From Lacrimispora saccharolytica (lineage in GTDB: Bacteria > Bacillota > Clostridia > Lachnospirales > Lachnospiraceae), in NCBI GenBank assembly GCA_021531795.1, contig JADYUL010000006.1, forward strand, positions 1-64,000: a stretch of 64,000 nt of DNA, read 5' to 3'. Made by a program: the position numbers and the translations under genes. This document shows positions 9,894 to 18,821 of the stretch, in pieces. Below the pieces are notes generated by a model that worked only from the letters and a program-made list of their open reading frames with translations, was not told the origin of the DNA and did no database searches. Within the stretch, counting starts at the first letter, position 1. The number at the start of each line of letters is the position of its first letter.

Positions 9894-12065
9894 TCATTCT
9901 TCAATCAGCATGCTTTCGAACACCATAACCGTTCTGGGTGGTATCGAAATAACATTACCGCTCACCTCAACCATGTCCATAACTACACTGTCCACGCGAT
10001 TGGTATCTATCATTACATACCATTTACAGCCTTCAGGCGGAGCCGGAAGAGTAACTGTCTGATGCTCCCAGTATGCATTGATTCCCATATATACAAGTTC
10101 ATCCTTGCCGTTCTTATGAACTCCGGCATACATTACTCCGATATAATGGTGGTGTCCGTGGAAGTTGGCCCAAAAAGGTGTCAGACCATGCTGACTCATG
10201 CAGGGATAGCCTACCGAACACCTCTCCGTATCAACCCTGATTACCCTGTGTCTCTTGCGATACCAGATAAGATACTGCACAAAGGTAAAGAGATCATGAT
10301 TCTTCTCAAGCAGACTCCAGTCAAGCCAGGATATCTTGTTATCCTGACAATAACCATTGTTATTGCCAAACTGGGTATTGCCGAATTCATCTCCGGCCAG
10401 GAACATTGGGATTCCCCTGCTCATCATAAGAACCGTAAATGCATTCTTAATCATTCGATGTCTCAGGTTATTGACCTCAACATCATCAGTCTCGCCCTCA
10501 TAACCACAGTTCCAGCTGTGATTATCATTGGCTCCGTCAGTATTATTCCAGCCGTTAGCCTCATTGTGTTTATAATTATAAGTATACAGATCATGAAGTG
10601 TGAAGCCGTCATGACAGGTAATAAAGTTAACGGAAGCCAGGTGGCCTCTGGTCTCCGGATTATAAATATCAGGCGAACCTATGATCCTGTTGGCAGCAGC
10701 CTGTTCCATATTGTCATCGCCCTTAAGGAAGGCTCTGATATCATCCCTGTATCTGCCGTTCCACTCAACCCATCTGTTCCATGACGGGAAGCTTCCTACC
10801 TGATACATGCCGCCGGCGTCCCAGGCCTCAGCGATAAGCTTAACATTGCCAAGGATAGGGTCAAACGCAAGGGATTCCAGAAGCGGAGGCTGATTCATCG
10901 GTGAACCGTCCTCATTACGACCGAGGATCGAAGCCAGATCAAATCTGAAGCCGTCAATTCTGTATGCAATAACCCAGTGTCTGAGGCAGTCAATGATCAT
11001 CTGTCTGACAATCGGGTTATTACAGTTAAGTGTATTGCCACAGCCGGAGAAATTATAATAATATCCGTCCGGTGTAAGCATATAATAAATATTGTTATCT
11101 ATTCCCTTGAACGAGAAAACAGGACCATGCTCATTACCCTCAGCAGTATGATTGAATACGACATCAAGATATACCTCAATACCGTTCTCATTGAGCAGTT
11201 TCACCAGTCTCTTAAGCTCATTACCCTCCTTATTGTATTCAGGTTTTGAACAGTATGCTGTATTGGGTGAGAAAAAGTTAACGGTATTGTATCCCCAGTA
11301 ATCAATAAGATCATGTCCCTCATATACCCTGTGGTCATGCATCTCATCAAACTCAAAGATGGGCATCAGTTCAATCGCCGTAACACCCAGTTCCTTAAGA
11401 TACGGCACCTTCTGCCTGATAGCATCAAAAGTTCCCGGAAAATCCACGCCCGAGCTTTCATCCATCGTGAAGCCCCTCACGTGCATCTCATAAATGATCA
11501 AATCCTCCATGGGCGTCAATGGCTGTCTGTTATTGCCCCAGTCGAAGTCATCCTTAACTACTCTGGCCCTGTAGCCCTTGTATTCCTTCTCCTCCACGCC
11601 CCACTTGCTTAAGCCCGCCACAGCCTTGGCATACGGATCAAGAAGAATATTATTTTTATCAAAGAGCAGTCCCTTCGACGGATCATTGGGCCCGTCCATT
11701 CTGTATGCATACTCAAGTTCATCGATCGTAAGCCCGAATACTATCATTGAATAACAGTTTCCTATCTTGTAATTATCCGGGAACGGTAAAACCGCGAATG
11801 GCTCACTTGCTTTCCTTCTAAAGAGTAGAAGTTCGCAGCTCGTGGCCTGATGGCTGTGGATTGTAAAATTAATTCCCCCGGGAATAACGGTTGCACCGTT
11901 CATCTCATACATTCCCGGTCTTACATCATATCCTGCGATATTGTCCATGGGGATCAGGTTAATCTCCTGAGACCTGGTGGAAGTCTTTTCGGTGTATTTT
12001 GTATCTTTATCCACACTGACAGCTGTGTCAGTACTCATTATATCCTTAGTACTCTTGCCAAACAT
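9894..12065 (-). CDS. glgX: glycogen debranching enzyme (GlgX/isoamylase type)
   Basis: GH13 alpha-1,6-glucosidase that debranches glycogen or limit dextrins in the cytoplasm. The 723-aa protein has an N-terminal CBM48-like domain (about 45-150) and all four GH13 regions: DVVFNHT (301-307), RIDGFRFD with nucleophile D376, acid/base E413 in IAEAWD, and H485-D486 in FITCHDGFTL. There is no signal peptide, which argues against a secreted pullulanase. It starts 5 nt after the glf stop, with GAGAGG spanning that junction, so it is probably cotranscribed with glf. An internal ATG at residue 10 also has a plausible ribosome site. Confidence 0.9.
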   Translation of the reverse strand: MFGKSTKDIMSTDTAVSVDKDTKYTEKTSTRSQEINLIPMDNIAGYDVRPGMYEMNGATVIPGGINFTIHSHQATSCELLLFRRKASEPFAVLPFPDNYKIGNCYSMIVFGLTIDELEYAYRMDGPNDPSKGLLFDKNNILLDPYAKAVAGLSKWGVEEKEYKGYRARVVKDDFDWGNNRQPLTPMEDLIIYEMHVRGFTMDESSGVDFPGTFDAIRQKVPYLKELGVTAIELMPIFEFDEMHDHRVYEGHDLIDYWGYNTVNFFSPNTAYCSKPEYNKEGNELKRLVKLLNENGIEVYLDVVFNHTAEGNEHGPVFSFKGIDNNIYYMLTPDGYYYNFSGCGNTLNCNNPIVRQMIIDCLRHWVIAYRIDGFRFDLASILGRNEDGSPMNQPPLLESLAFDPILGNVKLIAEAWDAGGMYQVGSFPSWNRWVEWNGRYRDDIRAFLKGDDNMEQAAANRIIGSPDIYNPETRGHLASVNFITCHDGFTLHDLYTYNYKHNEANGWNNTDGANDNHSWNCGYEGETDDVEVNNLRHRMIKNAFTVLMMSRGIPMFLAGDEFGNTQFGNNNGYCQDNKISWLDWSLLEKNHDLFTFVQYLIWYRKRHRVIRVDTERCSVGYPCMSQHGLTPFWANFHGHHHYIGVMYAGVHKNGKDELVYMGINAYWEHQTVTLPAPPEGCKWYVMIDTNRVDSVVMDMVEVSGNVISIPPRTVMVFESMLIEE

Positions 12066-12070
12066 CCCTG

Positions 12071-13189
12071 TTATCCTCTCTCGTCGGCAACCATTTCAAG
12101 CGCCTTCTCGATCACCTTATCCATATCATAATATTTGTACTGACCGAGCCTTCCGCCGAACAGAACATTTTCCTCCCCGGCAGCCATCTCCTCGTATTTC
12201 CTATACAGTTCATTATTTCTTTCATTATTTACGGGGTAATAAGGCTCATCCCCACTCTTCCATTCAACCGGGTATTCTTTGCTGACAACCGTGTCAGGCT
12301 GTGTTCCAAACTCGAAATGCTTATGTTCTATAATTCTTGTATAAGGAATCTCCCTCTCTGTGTAATTAACAACTGCATTACCCTGGTAGTTGTCTACTTC
12401 CTCCATAAGTTCATGCTCAAACTTAACGGTTCTGTACTCCAGTTCTCCGAGGCAGAAATCGAAGTATTCATCAATCATTCCCGTATACAGAATCTTGCCA
12501 AATTCGTCTCTGTCGCTCTTAGCCTCGTTCTCTGCCATGAACTCTTTATAGGTCTTACCAAGTATGACAGGCGTGTCACCAATCATTTTCTTAACAATTT
12601 CAGTGTATCCTCCTATTGGAATACCCTGGAATCTGTCGTTAAAGTAATTATTGTCATAGGTAAACCTAAGCGGCAGTCTCTTAATAATAAATGACGGAAG
12701 TTCTCTGCAGTCTCTTCCCCACTGCTTCTCGGTATATCCCTTCACCAGCTTCTCATATACGTCTCTTCCGGCTAGGGAAAGTGCCTGTTCCTCCAGATTC
12801 TTAGGCTCCGTAATATTCAGGTCCTTAATCTGACCCTCAATTATATCCTTAGCCTCCTTAGGCGTCCTGATATTCCACATCTTCGAGAAGGTATTCATGT
12901 TAAACGGAAGATTGTACAGTTCGTCCTTATATACAGCCATCGGGCTGTTGATGAAATTATTAAACTCCGCAAATTGGTTAATGTAGTCCCAGATAGCCTT
13001 GTTACCGGTATGGAAGATGTGTGCTCCATACCAGTGAACGTTGATATCTGCCCACTTCTTTGTATAGATATTACCCGCTATATGGTCTCTCTTATCAATT
13101 ATGAGACAGTTTTTTCCATCCTTGGTCATCTCATGTGCAAACACTGCTCCGAAGAGTCCTGCACCGACAATCAGATAATCGTACTTCAC
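12071..13189 (-). CDS. glf: UDP-galactopyranose mutase
   Basis: Flavoenzyme that interconverts UDP-galactopyranose and UDP-galactofuranose, the donor for Galf-containing surface glycans. The 372-aa protein opens with a Rossmann FAD motif (GAGLFG, residues 9-14) and has the family signatures HWYGAHIFHT, YTEKQWG and a C-terminal FGGRLGQYKYYDMD. I chose a GTG start at 13189 because GAGG lies 8 nt upstream and the FAD fold begins at once; a longer frame would overlap the upstream gene. It lies 10 nt after the flagellar-chaperone-like gene and 5 nt before the debranching enzyme. No galactofuranosyltransferase is recognisable nearby. Confidence 0.94.
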   Translation of the reverse strand: MKYDYLIVGAGLFGAVFAHEMTKDGKNCLIIDKRDHIAGNIYTKKWADINVHWYGAHIFHTGNKAIWDYINQFAEFNNFINSPMAVYKDELYNLPFNMNTFSKMWNIRTPKEAKDIIEGQIKDLNITEPKNLEEQALSLAGRDVYEKLVKGYTEKQWGRDCRELPSFIIKRLPLRFTYDNNYFNDRFQGIPIGGYTEIVKKMIGDTPVILGKTYKEFMAENEAKSDRDEFGKILYTGMIDEYFDFCLGELEYRTVKFEHELMEEVDNYQGNAVVNYTEREIPYTRIIEHKHFEFGTQPDTVVSKEYPVEWKSGDEPYYPVNNERNNELYRKYEEMAAGEENVLFGGRLGQYKYYDMDKVIEKALEMVADERG

Positions 13190-13199
13190 AATACTTACC

Positions 13200-13673
13200 T
13201 CACTTCTTCTTATCCATAAATTGTGGTGTAATGGCATTCAGCCTGTTGGCTACCTTATAATAATCCTGTACCTGGCTCGCATGAACCGTTCTGCTGCGTA
13301 TATCTTTGTGAGCCTTGGCAAATCTCTGCTCCATGGCAGCCTTGTTTCTGGCTTCTATCGCCTGAATCTGAGTACTGCAGGACATAACCTCACTAATCTT
13401 TTTCTTGATCACCTCAATCTCGTCCTTATACTCCTCCTTCTGTGCTTCAAGGTTCTCCTTAATATTGTCATACATGGCCTGAAAGCCTTCATCTAATTTA
13501 TTGATCCTGTCAATAAGTACAGCCTTATCATCCATATTGGCATCAATATCCTCGAAGGCAGCTCCATCCTCTATCATTACACTCTGCGACAGGCTTAAGT
13601 CCTCTATCTCCTTAAGCAAGGCAAGCTTCTTATCAAGGCTTTCATCAAGTATTTTAAGATATCTTCCTAACAT
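13200..13673 (-). CDS. FliT/FlgN-like flagellar chaperone
   Basis: A 157-aa almost wholly helical, charged protein with long coiled-coil stretches and no membrane segment. Size, helical heptads and position just downstream of fliD-fliS suggest a FliT- or FlgN-type export chaperone, but sequence identity to either is weak by eye. A canonical AGGAGG lies 6 nt before the ATG. It seems to head a separate transcript with glf and glgX, since a terminator follows fliS. Confidence 0.65.
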   Translation of the reverse strand: MLGRYLKILDESLDKKLALLKEIEDLSLSQSVMIEDGAAFEDIDANMDDKAVLIDRINKLDEGFQAMYDNIKENLEAQKEEYKDEIEVIKKKISEVMSCSTQIQAIEARNKAAMEQRFAKAHKDIRSRTVHASQVQDYYKVANRLNAITPQFMDKKK

Positions 13674-13773
13674 CCATACCTCCTAAGATTTCATTAACAC
13701 TGATCGGTGTTACTTAGCGTCGTTATCAGAATATACATAAACAAACGCCTTCATTATTATAACATAAAATCAG

Positions 13774-13794
13774 CCTGCGATTATTAATCGCAGG
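13774..13794 (-). terminator. terminator after fliS
   Basis: CCTGCGAT (13774-13781) pairs with ATCGCAGG (13787-13794) around a 5-nt loop; on the minus strand the stem is followed by CTGATTTTATG. It lies about 19 nt after the fliS stop. The T-tract is modest. Confidence 0.6.
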
Positions 13795-13812
13795 CCAATA
13801 TACCAACTTTAT

Positions 13813-14199
13813 TTATACAACGCCTCTGACCTTATTCGCCTTCATAACCTGAATCCAGGTGTCTCTCATGGAACGAAGATGTGTCAGCACCTCTTCCATG
13901 ATTTCCTTATCCTTTTTGACATTGGCCTCATACAGGCGCTTCAGAAGATATACATAGATTCTGTCGAAATCCTCAGCTACCGGATACTTCCTGTCCAGAG
14001 TATTTCTAAATTCCTCTATTATTCTTTGAACCCTTATTATATTGTTATGAGCCTTCTGGATGTCGTTCTGCTCCATGCCCATTACAGCAATATTAGCAAA
14101 CTTTATTGCTCCATCGTATAGCATGAGGGTCAATTCTGCAGGGCTTGCTGTTAATATCTTGCTGTTATTATACTGTGCATATCCATTAGGTAGTGCCAT
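13813..14199 (-). CDS. fliS: flagellar export chaperone FliS
   Basis: Cytoplasmic chaperone that holds flagellin monomers before export. The 128-aa helical protein has the usual N-terminus (NGYAQYNNSKILTASPAEL) and the LMLYDGAIKF signature. I chose the ATG at 14199 because GGAGG lies 8 nt upstream; an upstream TTG in frame is an unlikely start. It follows fliD in the flaG-fliD-fliS unit. A C-terminal WIQVMK motif is typical. Flagellin itself is not in this window. Confidence 0.95.
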   Translation of the reverse strand: MALPNGYAQYNNSKILTASPAELTLMLYDGAIKFANIAVMGMEQNDIQKAHNNIIRVQRIIEEFRNTLDRKYPVAEDFDRIYVYLLKRLYEANVKKDKEIMEEVLTHLRSMRDTWIQVMKANKVRGVV

Positions 14200-14231
14200 T
14201 AATGTTACCTCCAAGATTATTTAGAATATCA

Positions 14232-15758
14232 TTACATACCGAAGAGACCGGAAATAGCACTCTGTTTGCTGTTAATGCCACTCATAGCCTTCTCCATGGC
14301 TGTAAACTTACTGTAATAATAGTCTTCCCACTTATTTACCTTGGTCTCCTGCTCAGAGATCTTGGTAGTATATTCATCATACTGCTTCTTAAGATAAATA
14401 TCATTATATACCGTAAAGGCCGAAGAGTAGTCCTTAACTCTTCCCATAAGCTCATCCATCTTGGCATACAGGTTCTTGGCAAGACTCGAGAAGAACTCAG
14501 CTACCTGATCAGCGTCAGTCGCAATAGCCTTGCGAAGCTTATCCTCATTGGTAGATGTCAGATCATCATCCTCATCACCGTCAATATGATAAGCACCTCT
14601 CTCATTGTCCTTAGCTAAAGAATAACTTGCGGTATTTATTCCAAAATCACTTAAGAACATTGTGCTTCCGTCAGACATTGTAACTCCTGCAAGAAGTGTC
14701 TGCTTCATTCCGGAGATCACATCATTAAGTGAAGAATCACGTCTAAGCAGAGAGTCCTTGATCTTGGTCTCCCATTCCTTAACCTCATCCTCACTCATCT
14801 CTTCCTTCTGCTCATCAGTAAGCATATGATACTTTCTTGCCGAATCAGCATTGTAGAGCTTATCCATCTCATTAATCAGTTCGTTATATTCCTTAAAGAG
14901 ATTCTTAACCATGTCATAGATACCCTCGGTATCCTGAGAGGTTGTAAGAGATATCTCCTCATCCGTCATATTGTTAATTGTGATTGTAAGACCGTTAATA
15001 TCGAATGTATTGCTGTCTGAGGTAAACTTCTCACCATTAAGCTCTATCTCAGCACTCCGACCTTTAATTCTCGAACCGGCATTGCTTCCGTCAGAATTTA
15101 GAAGACCAAGCTTACTGAAAAGCGCAATGCTTTTTGCATCACTTCCGTAGCTGAAATCGTTCTCGGCACCGTTGCTCTTGGCTGCAACGAAGAATCTCTG
15201 GTTCTTTTCATCGAAGTTAACGGTCGCACCATTCTTGTTGAGTGTAGATGTAAGCTGACCGATTGTCATATCATCTGTTATTTCAACACTCTTGCCGTTA
15301 AATCGAATATTGTCCGCACTTATTCCAAGCTTACTGAGCTTAGTAGATGCTGTATATGAAGCCTTAACCTTCTTTCCTGTAGAATTGCCGCCTGCATCAA
15401 CCTCGTCTGCTTTAAGCTCAACACCCGTATGGTATCCCGACTTAGCCATAGATTCAATCTTAAGTGTCTGAACACAGTCCGGTGCCGAATTGCTCGAAAT
15501 AACACTTACGGCACTTGAGCTTGACTTGGTAGTCTTCTTGGTGTAGTCAGTCTTAAATCTGGCATTACTGAGGCTCTTGCTGTAGAACTTGTATATCTTG
15601 CTGTTCAAGCTCTTCCATGCATCCTGCTTCCACTCCAGTTTCTTCTGCTCGCCCTTATATGTATTTAACTTCTCCTTCTTGGCCGATACCAGTGCCTCTA
15701 CAATAGCTTCGGTATCGAGATTGGAATTCATTCCCGATATTCTTACACCTGATGACAT
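14232..15758 (-). CDS. fliD: flagellar filament cap FliD (HAP2)
   Basis: Forms the pentameric cap that places flagellin at the filament tip. The 508-aa protein has the FliD N-terminal signature (GMNSNLDTEAIVEALV), a central domain with ELNGEKF and LTITINN, and a C-terminal coiled coil with SAFTVYNDIYLKKQ. I chose the ATG at 15758, 5 nt after AAGGAGG; a longer frame begins with a Cys- and Arg-rich stretch that is not family-like. It lies between flaG and fliS. Confidence 0.95.
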   Translation of the reverse strand: MSSGVRISGMNSNLDTEAIVEALVSAKKEKLNTYKGEQKKLEWKQDAWKSLNSKIYKFYSKSLSNARFKTDYTKKTTKSSSSAVSVISSNSAPDCVQTLKIESMAKSGYHTGVELKADEVDAGGNSTGKKVKASYTASTKLSKLGISADNIRFNGKSVEITDDMTIGQLTSTLNKNGATVNFDEKNQRFFVAAKSNGAENDFSYGSDAKSIALFSKLGLLNSDGSNAGSRIKGRSAEIELNGEKFTSDSNTFDINGLTITINNMTDEEISLTTSQDTEGIYDMVKNLFKEYNELINEMDKLYNADSARKYHMLTDEQKEEMSEDEVKEWETKIKDSLLRRDSSLNDVISGMKQTLLAGVTMSDGSTMFLSDFGINTASYSLAKDNERGAYHIDGDEDDDLTSTNEDKLRKAIATDADQVAEFFSSLAKNLYAKMDELMGRVKDYSSAFTVYNDIYLKKQYDEYTTKISEQETKVNKWEDYYYSKFTAMEKAMSGINSKQSAISGLFGM

Positions 15759-15834
15759 ATTATCCTCCTTACGACATCCCTGTCCCCGCAAAAACGCTTG
15801 CGACTAACTCTTTGAATCCTTTCAATTACATATG

Positions 15835-16251
15835 TTATCTCTTCTCATCAACCAAGATACCTGCCATCTCCCATACTCTTTCAATCATATCCAGAGTCTT
15901 CTCGGGCGGAAGCTCTTTAATGGTCTTCTTGGTTGTCTTATCCACAATCTTAATTGTGACTCTGTTGGTACCCTCATGGATACCAAATACTGCCTCTGTG
16001 TTAGGCATGCTCTTATTGAGATTATCGACAGCCTTCTTAAGTGTCTCTCTGTCCGGCTCCTTCTGGTTCTCTCCTCTTGCATCTGTGTTGCCTTCACTGG
16101 TTCTGGCAACAGCCAATGTAGTATCATCTATCACAGGAACCTGACTATTCTGCGCGTCAAGCTCGCTAAGCTTCACTTCCCTGTTCTCTGTAGGAACAGC
16201 CTTCACAGTTGACTGTACTGCTGTCATTGTTCCAACCGGTTCTATTGCCAT
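15835..16251 (-). CDS. flaG: FlaG family flagellar protein
   Basis: FlaG proteins affect filament length. The 138-aa product has a disordered, polar N-terminal half and the family's C-terminal domain: LNKSMPNTEAVFGIHEG, VKIVDKTTKKTIKELPPEK and a closing amphipathic helix. An ATG at 16251 with AGGAGG 8 nt upstream is preferred to the ATG two codons earlier, which would leave only 2 nt of spacing. The first gene of the flaG-fliD-fliS unit, it is preceded by a consensus sigma-28 -10 box. Confidence 0.9.
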   Translation of the reverse strand: MAIEPVGTMTAVQSTVKAVPTENREVKLSELDAQNSQVPVIDDTTLAVARTSEGNTDARGENQKEPDRETLKKAVDNLNKSMPNTEAVFGIHEGTNRVTIKIVDKTTKKTIKELPPEKTLDMIERVWEMAGILVDEKR

Positions 16252-16286
16252 GGTCATTACCTCCTTGTATTAATCACCATCTAAGT

Positions 16287-16320
16287 TAAAAAGGATAGTA
16301 GACAAACTCTACTATCCTTT
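16287..16320 (-). terminator. bidirectional-looking terminator between csrA and flaG
   Basis: An 11-bp perfect stem (16291-16301 with 16309-16319) has a 7-nt loop and on the minus strand is followed by TTTTT. It lies about 70 nt after csrA and should end the flgM-csrA transcript. The sigma-28 promoter for flaG sits between csrA and this stem, so its transcript should start within the 5' arm and escape termination. Confidence 0.75.
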
Positions 16321-16347
16321 ATATCGGCTAAATAATCAGATTATTAA
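16321..16347 (-). promoter_or_regulatory. sigma-28 (SigD/FliA) promoter for flaG-fliD-fliS
   Basis: On the minus strand GCCGATAT (16321-16328) is an exact sigma-28 -10 box, with a weaker TTAA 15 nt upstream (16344-16347) where TAAA is expected. It precedes a late flagellar gene, as expected for this sigma factor. Confidence 0.75.
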
Positions 16348-16387
16348 TAGCAACGAAAACAAAATTCATAAATTCTTATATTTTTTC

Positions 16388-16609
16388 TTACTTCTTAAAC
16401 AGATCTGCAAGACCGATAAGATTGTTGGAGCTCATAGCCTCCTCATTCTCCTTCTGAATCTGGAGATATACCTCTTTGCGGTATACGGGCACCTCCTTGG
16501 GTGCTGTGATACCAAGTTTAACCTGGTCGCCCTTGATCTCAAGAACTGTAACCTCGATATTATTATTAATAACGAGGGCTTCATTTTTCTTACGTGATAA
16601 TGCTAACAT
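16388..16609 (-). CDS. csrA: carbon storage regulator CsrA
   Basis: Dimeric RNA-binding translational repressor; in Gram-positive flagellates it blocks flagellin translation until sequestered by FliW. The 73-aa protein has the family N-terminus MLALSRKKNEA and the core VKLGITAPKEVPVYRKEVY. It starts 3 nt after the fliW stop, the standard fliW-csrA pair. A short C-terminal tail follows the core fold, as in Bacillus. It is the last gene of the flgM-led unit. Confidence 0.97.
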   Translation of the reverse strand: MLALSRKKNEALVINNNIEVTVLEIKGDQVKLGITAPKEVPVYRKEVYLQIQKENEEAMSSNNLIGLADLFKK

Positions 16610-16612
16610 TCT

Positions 16613-17062
16613 TTAGTCCTCCTTATTAATTATGTCATAAATCGGGAATCTGACTTCATACTTGTCAGGATCCACGATGAGCTGTATTGCCTTTCTCTCA
16701 TCAGCATTGATGATGAAAGGTGCCTGAAGATTGACACTCATCTTCTTAACATCCTGAGGAACCGTAAGGGTAACCAGAACCAGAATAGAATCCGGATTGA
16801 GTTCACCGATAGGCTTAAGCATCTCATCCTCTACTGTGGGATTGTAATCCGGGCATACTGCAAGAGGATCCATAACGGGCATTGCAAAATTAGGCTCCTG
16901 CATAGACTGCATCCATCTAATCGGGTTCTCGCTGTCCTTCTCCGCATCATGGATTATCGCAAAATCCGTAAGTTCCGGAAATCCGACAATACCACCCTGG
17001 AAGTGGATGATCTTTGATTCTTCAATATCGATTTCCCCAAATACTCTTGTAGTTATCTTCAT
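16613..17062 (-). CDS. fliW: flagellar assembly factor FliW
   Basis: FliW binds CsrA non-competitively and also binds flagellin, which couples flagellin synthesis to secretion. The 149-aa protein shows the family pattern: FGEIDIEESKIIHFQGGIVGF, then a central MDPLAVCPDY and C-terminal LQAPFIINADERKAIQLI. It lies 15 nt after flgL and 3 nt before csrA. Confidence 0.96.
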   Translation of the reverse strand: MKITTRVFGEIDIEESKIIHFQGGIVGFPELTDFAIIHDAEKDSENPIRWMQSMQEPNFAMPVMDPLAVCPDYNPTVEDEMLKPIGELNPDSILVLVTLTVPQDVKKMSVNLQAPFIINADERKAIQLIVDPDKYEVRFPIYDIINKED

Positions 17063-17077
17063 ACTGCCTCCTTTAGC

Positions 17078-18745
17078 TTATATATAATTCATCAGTGAAG
17101 TCTGAAGTACCTTGCTTGTGCTCATAAGAGCTGCGTCATATGTAAGCATAGCACTTTTTAACTGAATTGCCACCTCTGAAATATCAACATTCTCATTCTC
17201 GCTCTCCAGAGTCTCGAAATTGGTCTTCTGGCTCATTAGTCTGTTCTCAACAAGGGCAAGCTTGCTGCCACGTGTTCCGCAGTCTGTTGTTGCGGTATTG
17301 GCTTTGTTCAGATGATTCTGCATCCTTGTGATGCCCTGTTTAAACATATTCACTCTTTTTTCTTCAAGATAGGTCAGAGCCTTATTGGCTGCATCTATCT
17401 GAGACTGAAGAATATTGTAATTACCGGTATAGTCCACACTCGTGGTATCAAGAGCCTTCTGTGCCTCGGTTAACCTGTCAATGGTATCCTGCATGGCAAT
17501 CGTCTCGTTAAGAACGTTGATCAGATCCTCTGTATCTCTTCCTATTGCATGTGTGAACACTTCATCAGCCGTTGTATTAACTCTTACGGTCTGGCTCGTA
17601 CCCACATCGTATTCTATCGCCTGCTTCTCCTTGATGCCCTCAAGATATGAGCTGTTATATATTATAGACTCGTCCTCAGTTGTTGCAGGGTCGTCCTTAG
17701 ACTTATCGATACATGCGAAGTAATGCTCAGGTCTGAGATCTCCCTTATCCCAGGTAGACTTCTCATATGTGATCCTAAGCTCCGCTTCGTTAATAGTCGG
17801 AGTTGTAATATCGTCATTAAGTGCTGCAAGCTTATTATATACACTGTCCGATATGAGAAGTTCTCCCGTCTCGGGGATGAGAACCATATATTCCTTGCCC
17901 GCTTCATTAGCATCGCTAATAACCTGATAAGGACTCGGTACCGAATCTCTTGACATGTTTACAGGTTCAAGTTTCTTATCATATTTTTCAGAAACCTTAT
18001 CAGCGGTAGAAGCTTTATTATATAGCGCTACAGTAACCTTACTATTCTCCAGATTATCATATGCAAGCCTTATTCTCTTGATAGAGCTTTCAGCTATATC
18101 CTGCTCTTTAATATCGGAATTATTATTAGTCTGCGTGGTTGCTGTGTTCGTTGCATGATCATACGTACCCGTATTGTACGTTCCGGTACTGTAATTCGAC
18201 GAATTAAGTTCGTTCAGGAAACCCGAATTAACATATGTTACATCATCAATGTCCGCCACCGTCAATTGCTCGGTTATCTGCATCAGTCTGGTCTCGGATA
18301 AATCATACATAAGAGTAGACTCTGTTCTGTATCCTGTAAACAGGCTTCTGCCGGCATAATCGGCATTACCTGTAGAATACACCTCATCCTTATAGGCTGA
18401 AAGTGCATCCAGGATACTCTTCCTGTCCTGATCTGTCAGTTTCTCAGATACTCCCTTACTAACGCTTTCTATCATATCTGTAAGCACATCTGCGGTTGTG
18501 CCGAGAGCATCCTCGGTAAGCTCAAGCCAACTGTTGGCATCCGGAATATTCTTGGAATAATATTGTGTAACCTGACTTACGTTAGTACGCAGTCTCAGGG
18601 CTCTTATTGCCACAACCGGATCCTCAGACGGTCTGTTGATCTTCTTCTCAGTAGCCATCTGAGTGTTGAGCTTATCCTGAAGGGTCTTATTTAAGTTAAT
18701 ATTATTTACCGAATTGTTCTGTATTATTTTATTCGTTACTCTCAT
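17078..18745 (-). CDS. flgL: flagellar hook-filament junction protein FlgL (HAP3)
   Basis: Second junction protein between hook and filament. The conserved flagellin-like ends are present: MRVTNKIIQNN and KKINRPSEDPVVAIRAL at the N-terminus, and a C-terminal helix ending SKVLQTSLMNYI. At 555 aa it is well above the roughly 300 aa of Bacillus FlgL; the extra length is a central surface-exposed domain of about 250 residues (roughly 180-430) rich in Thr, Asn and Asp. It lies between flgK and fliW on the same strand. Confidence 0.93.
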   Translation of the reverse strand: MRVTNKIIQNNSVNNINLNKTLQDKLNTQMATEKKINRPSEDPVVAIRALRLRTNVSQVTQYYSKNIPDANSWLELTEDALGTTADVLTDMIESVSKGVSEKLTDQDRKSILDALSAYKDEVYSTGNADYAGRSLFTGYRTESTLMYDLSETRLMQITEQLTVADIDDVTYVNSGFLNELNSSNYSTGTYNTGTYDHATNTATTQTNNNSDIKEQDIAESSIKRIRLAYDNLENSKVTVALYNKASTADKVSEKYDKKLEPVNMSRDSVPSPYQVISDANEAGKEYMVLIPETGELLISDSVYNKLAALNDDITTPTINEAELRITYEKSTWDKGDLRPEHYFACIDKSKDDPATTEDESIIYNSSYLEGIKEKQAIEYDVGTSQTVRVNTTADEVFTHAIGRDTEDLINVLNETIAMQDTIDRLTEAQKALDTTSVDYTGNYNILQSQIDAANKALTYLEEKRVNMFKQGITRMQNHLNKANTATTDCGTRGSKLALVENRLMSQKTNFETLESENENVDISEVAIQLKSAMLTYDAALMSTSKVLQTSLMNYI

Positions 18746-18821
18746 CGGACTACTCCTTGGGCCATGCCATATTCACATCCATGTGACTATTTTCATCCCT
18801 GACAGTATATTTATCGGCAGA

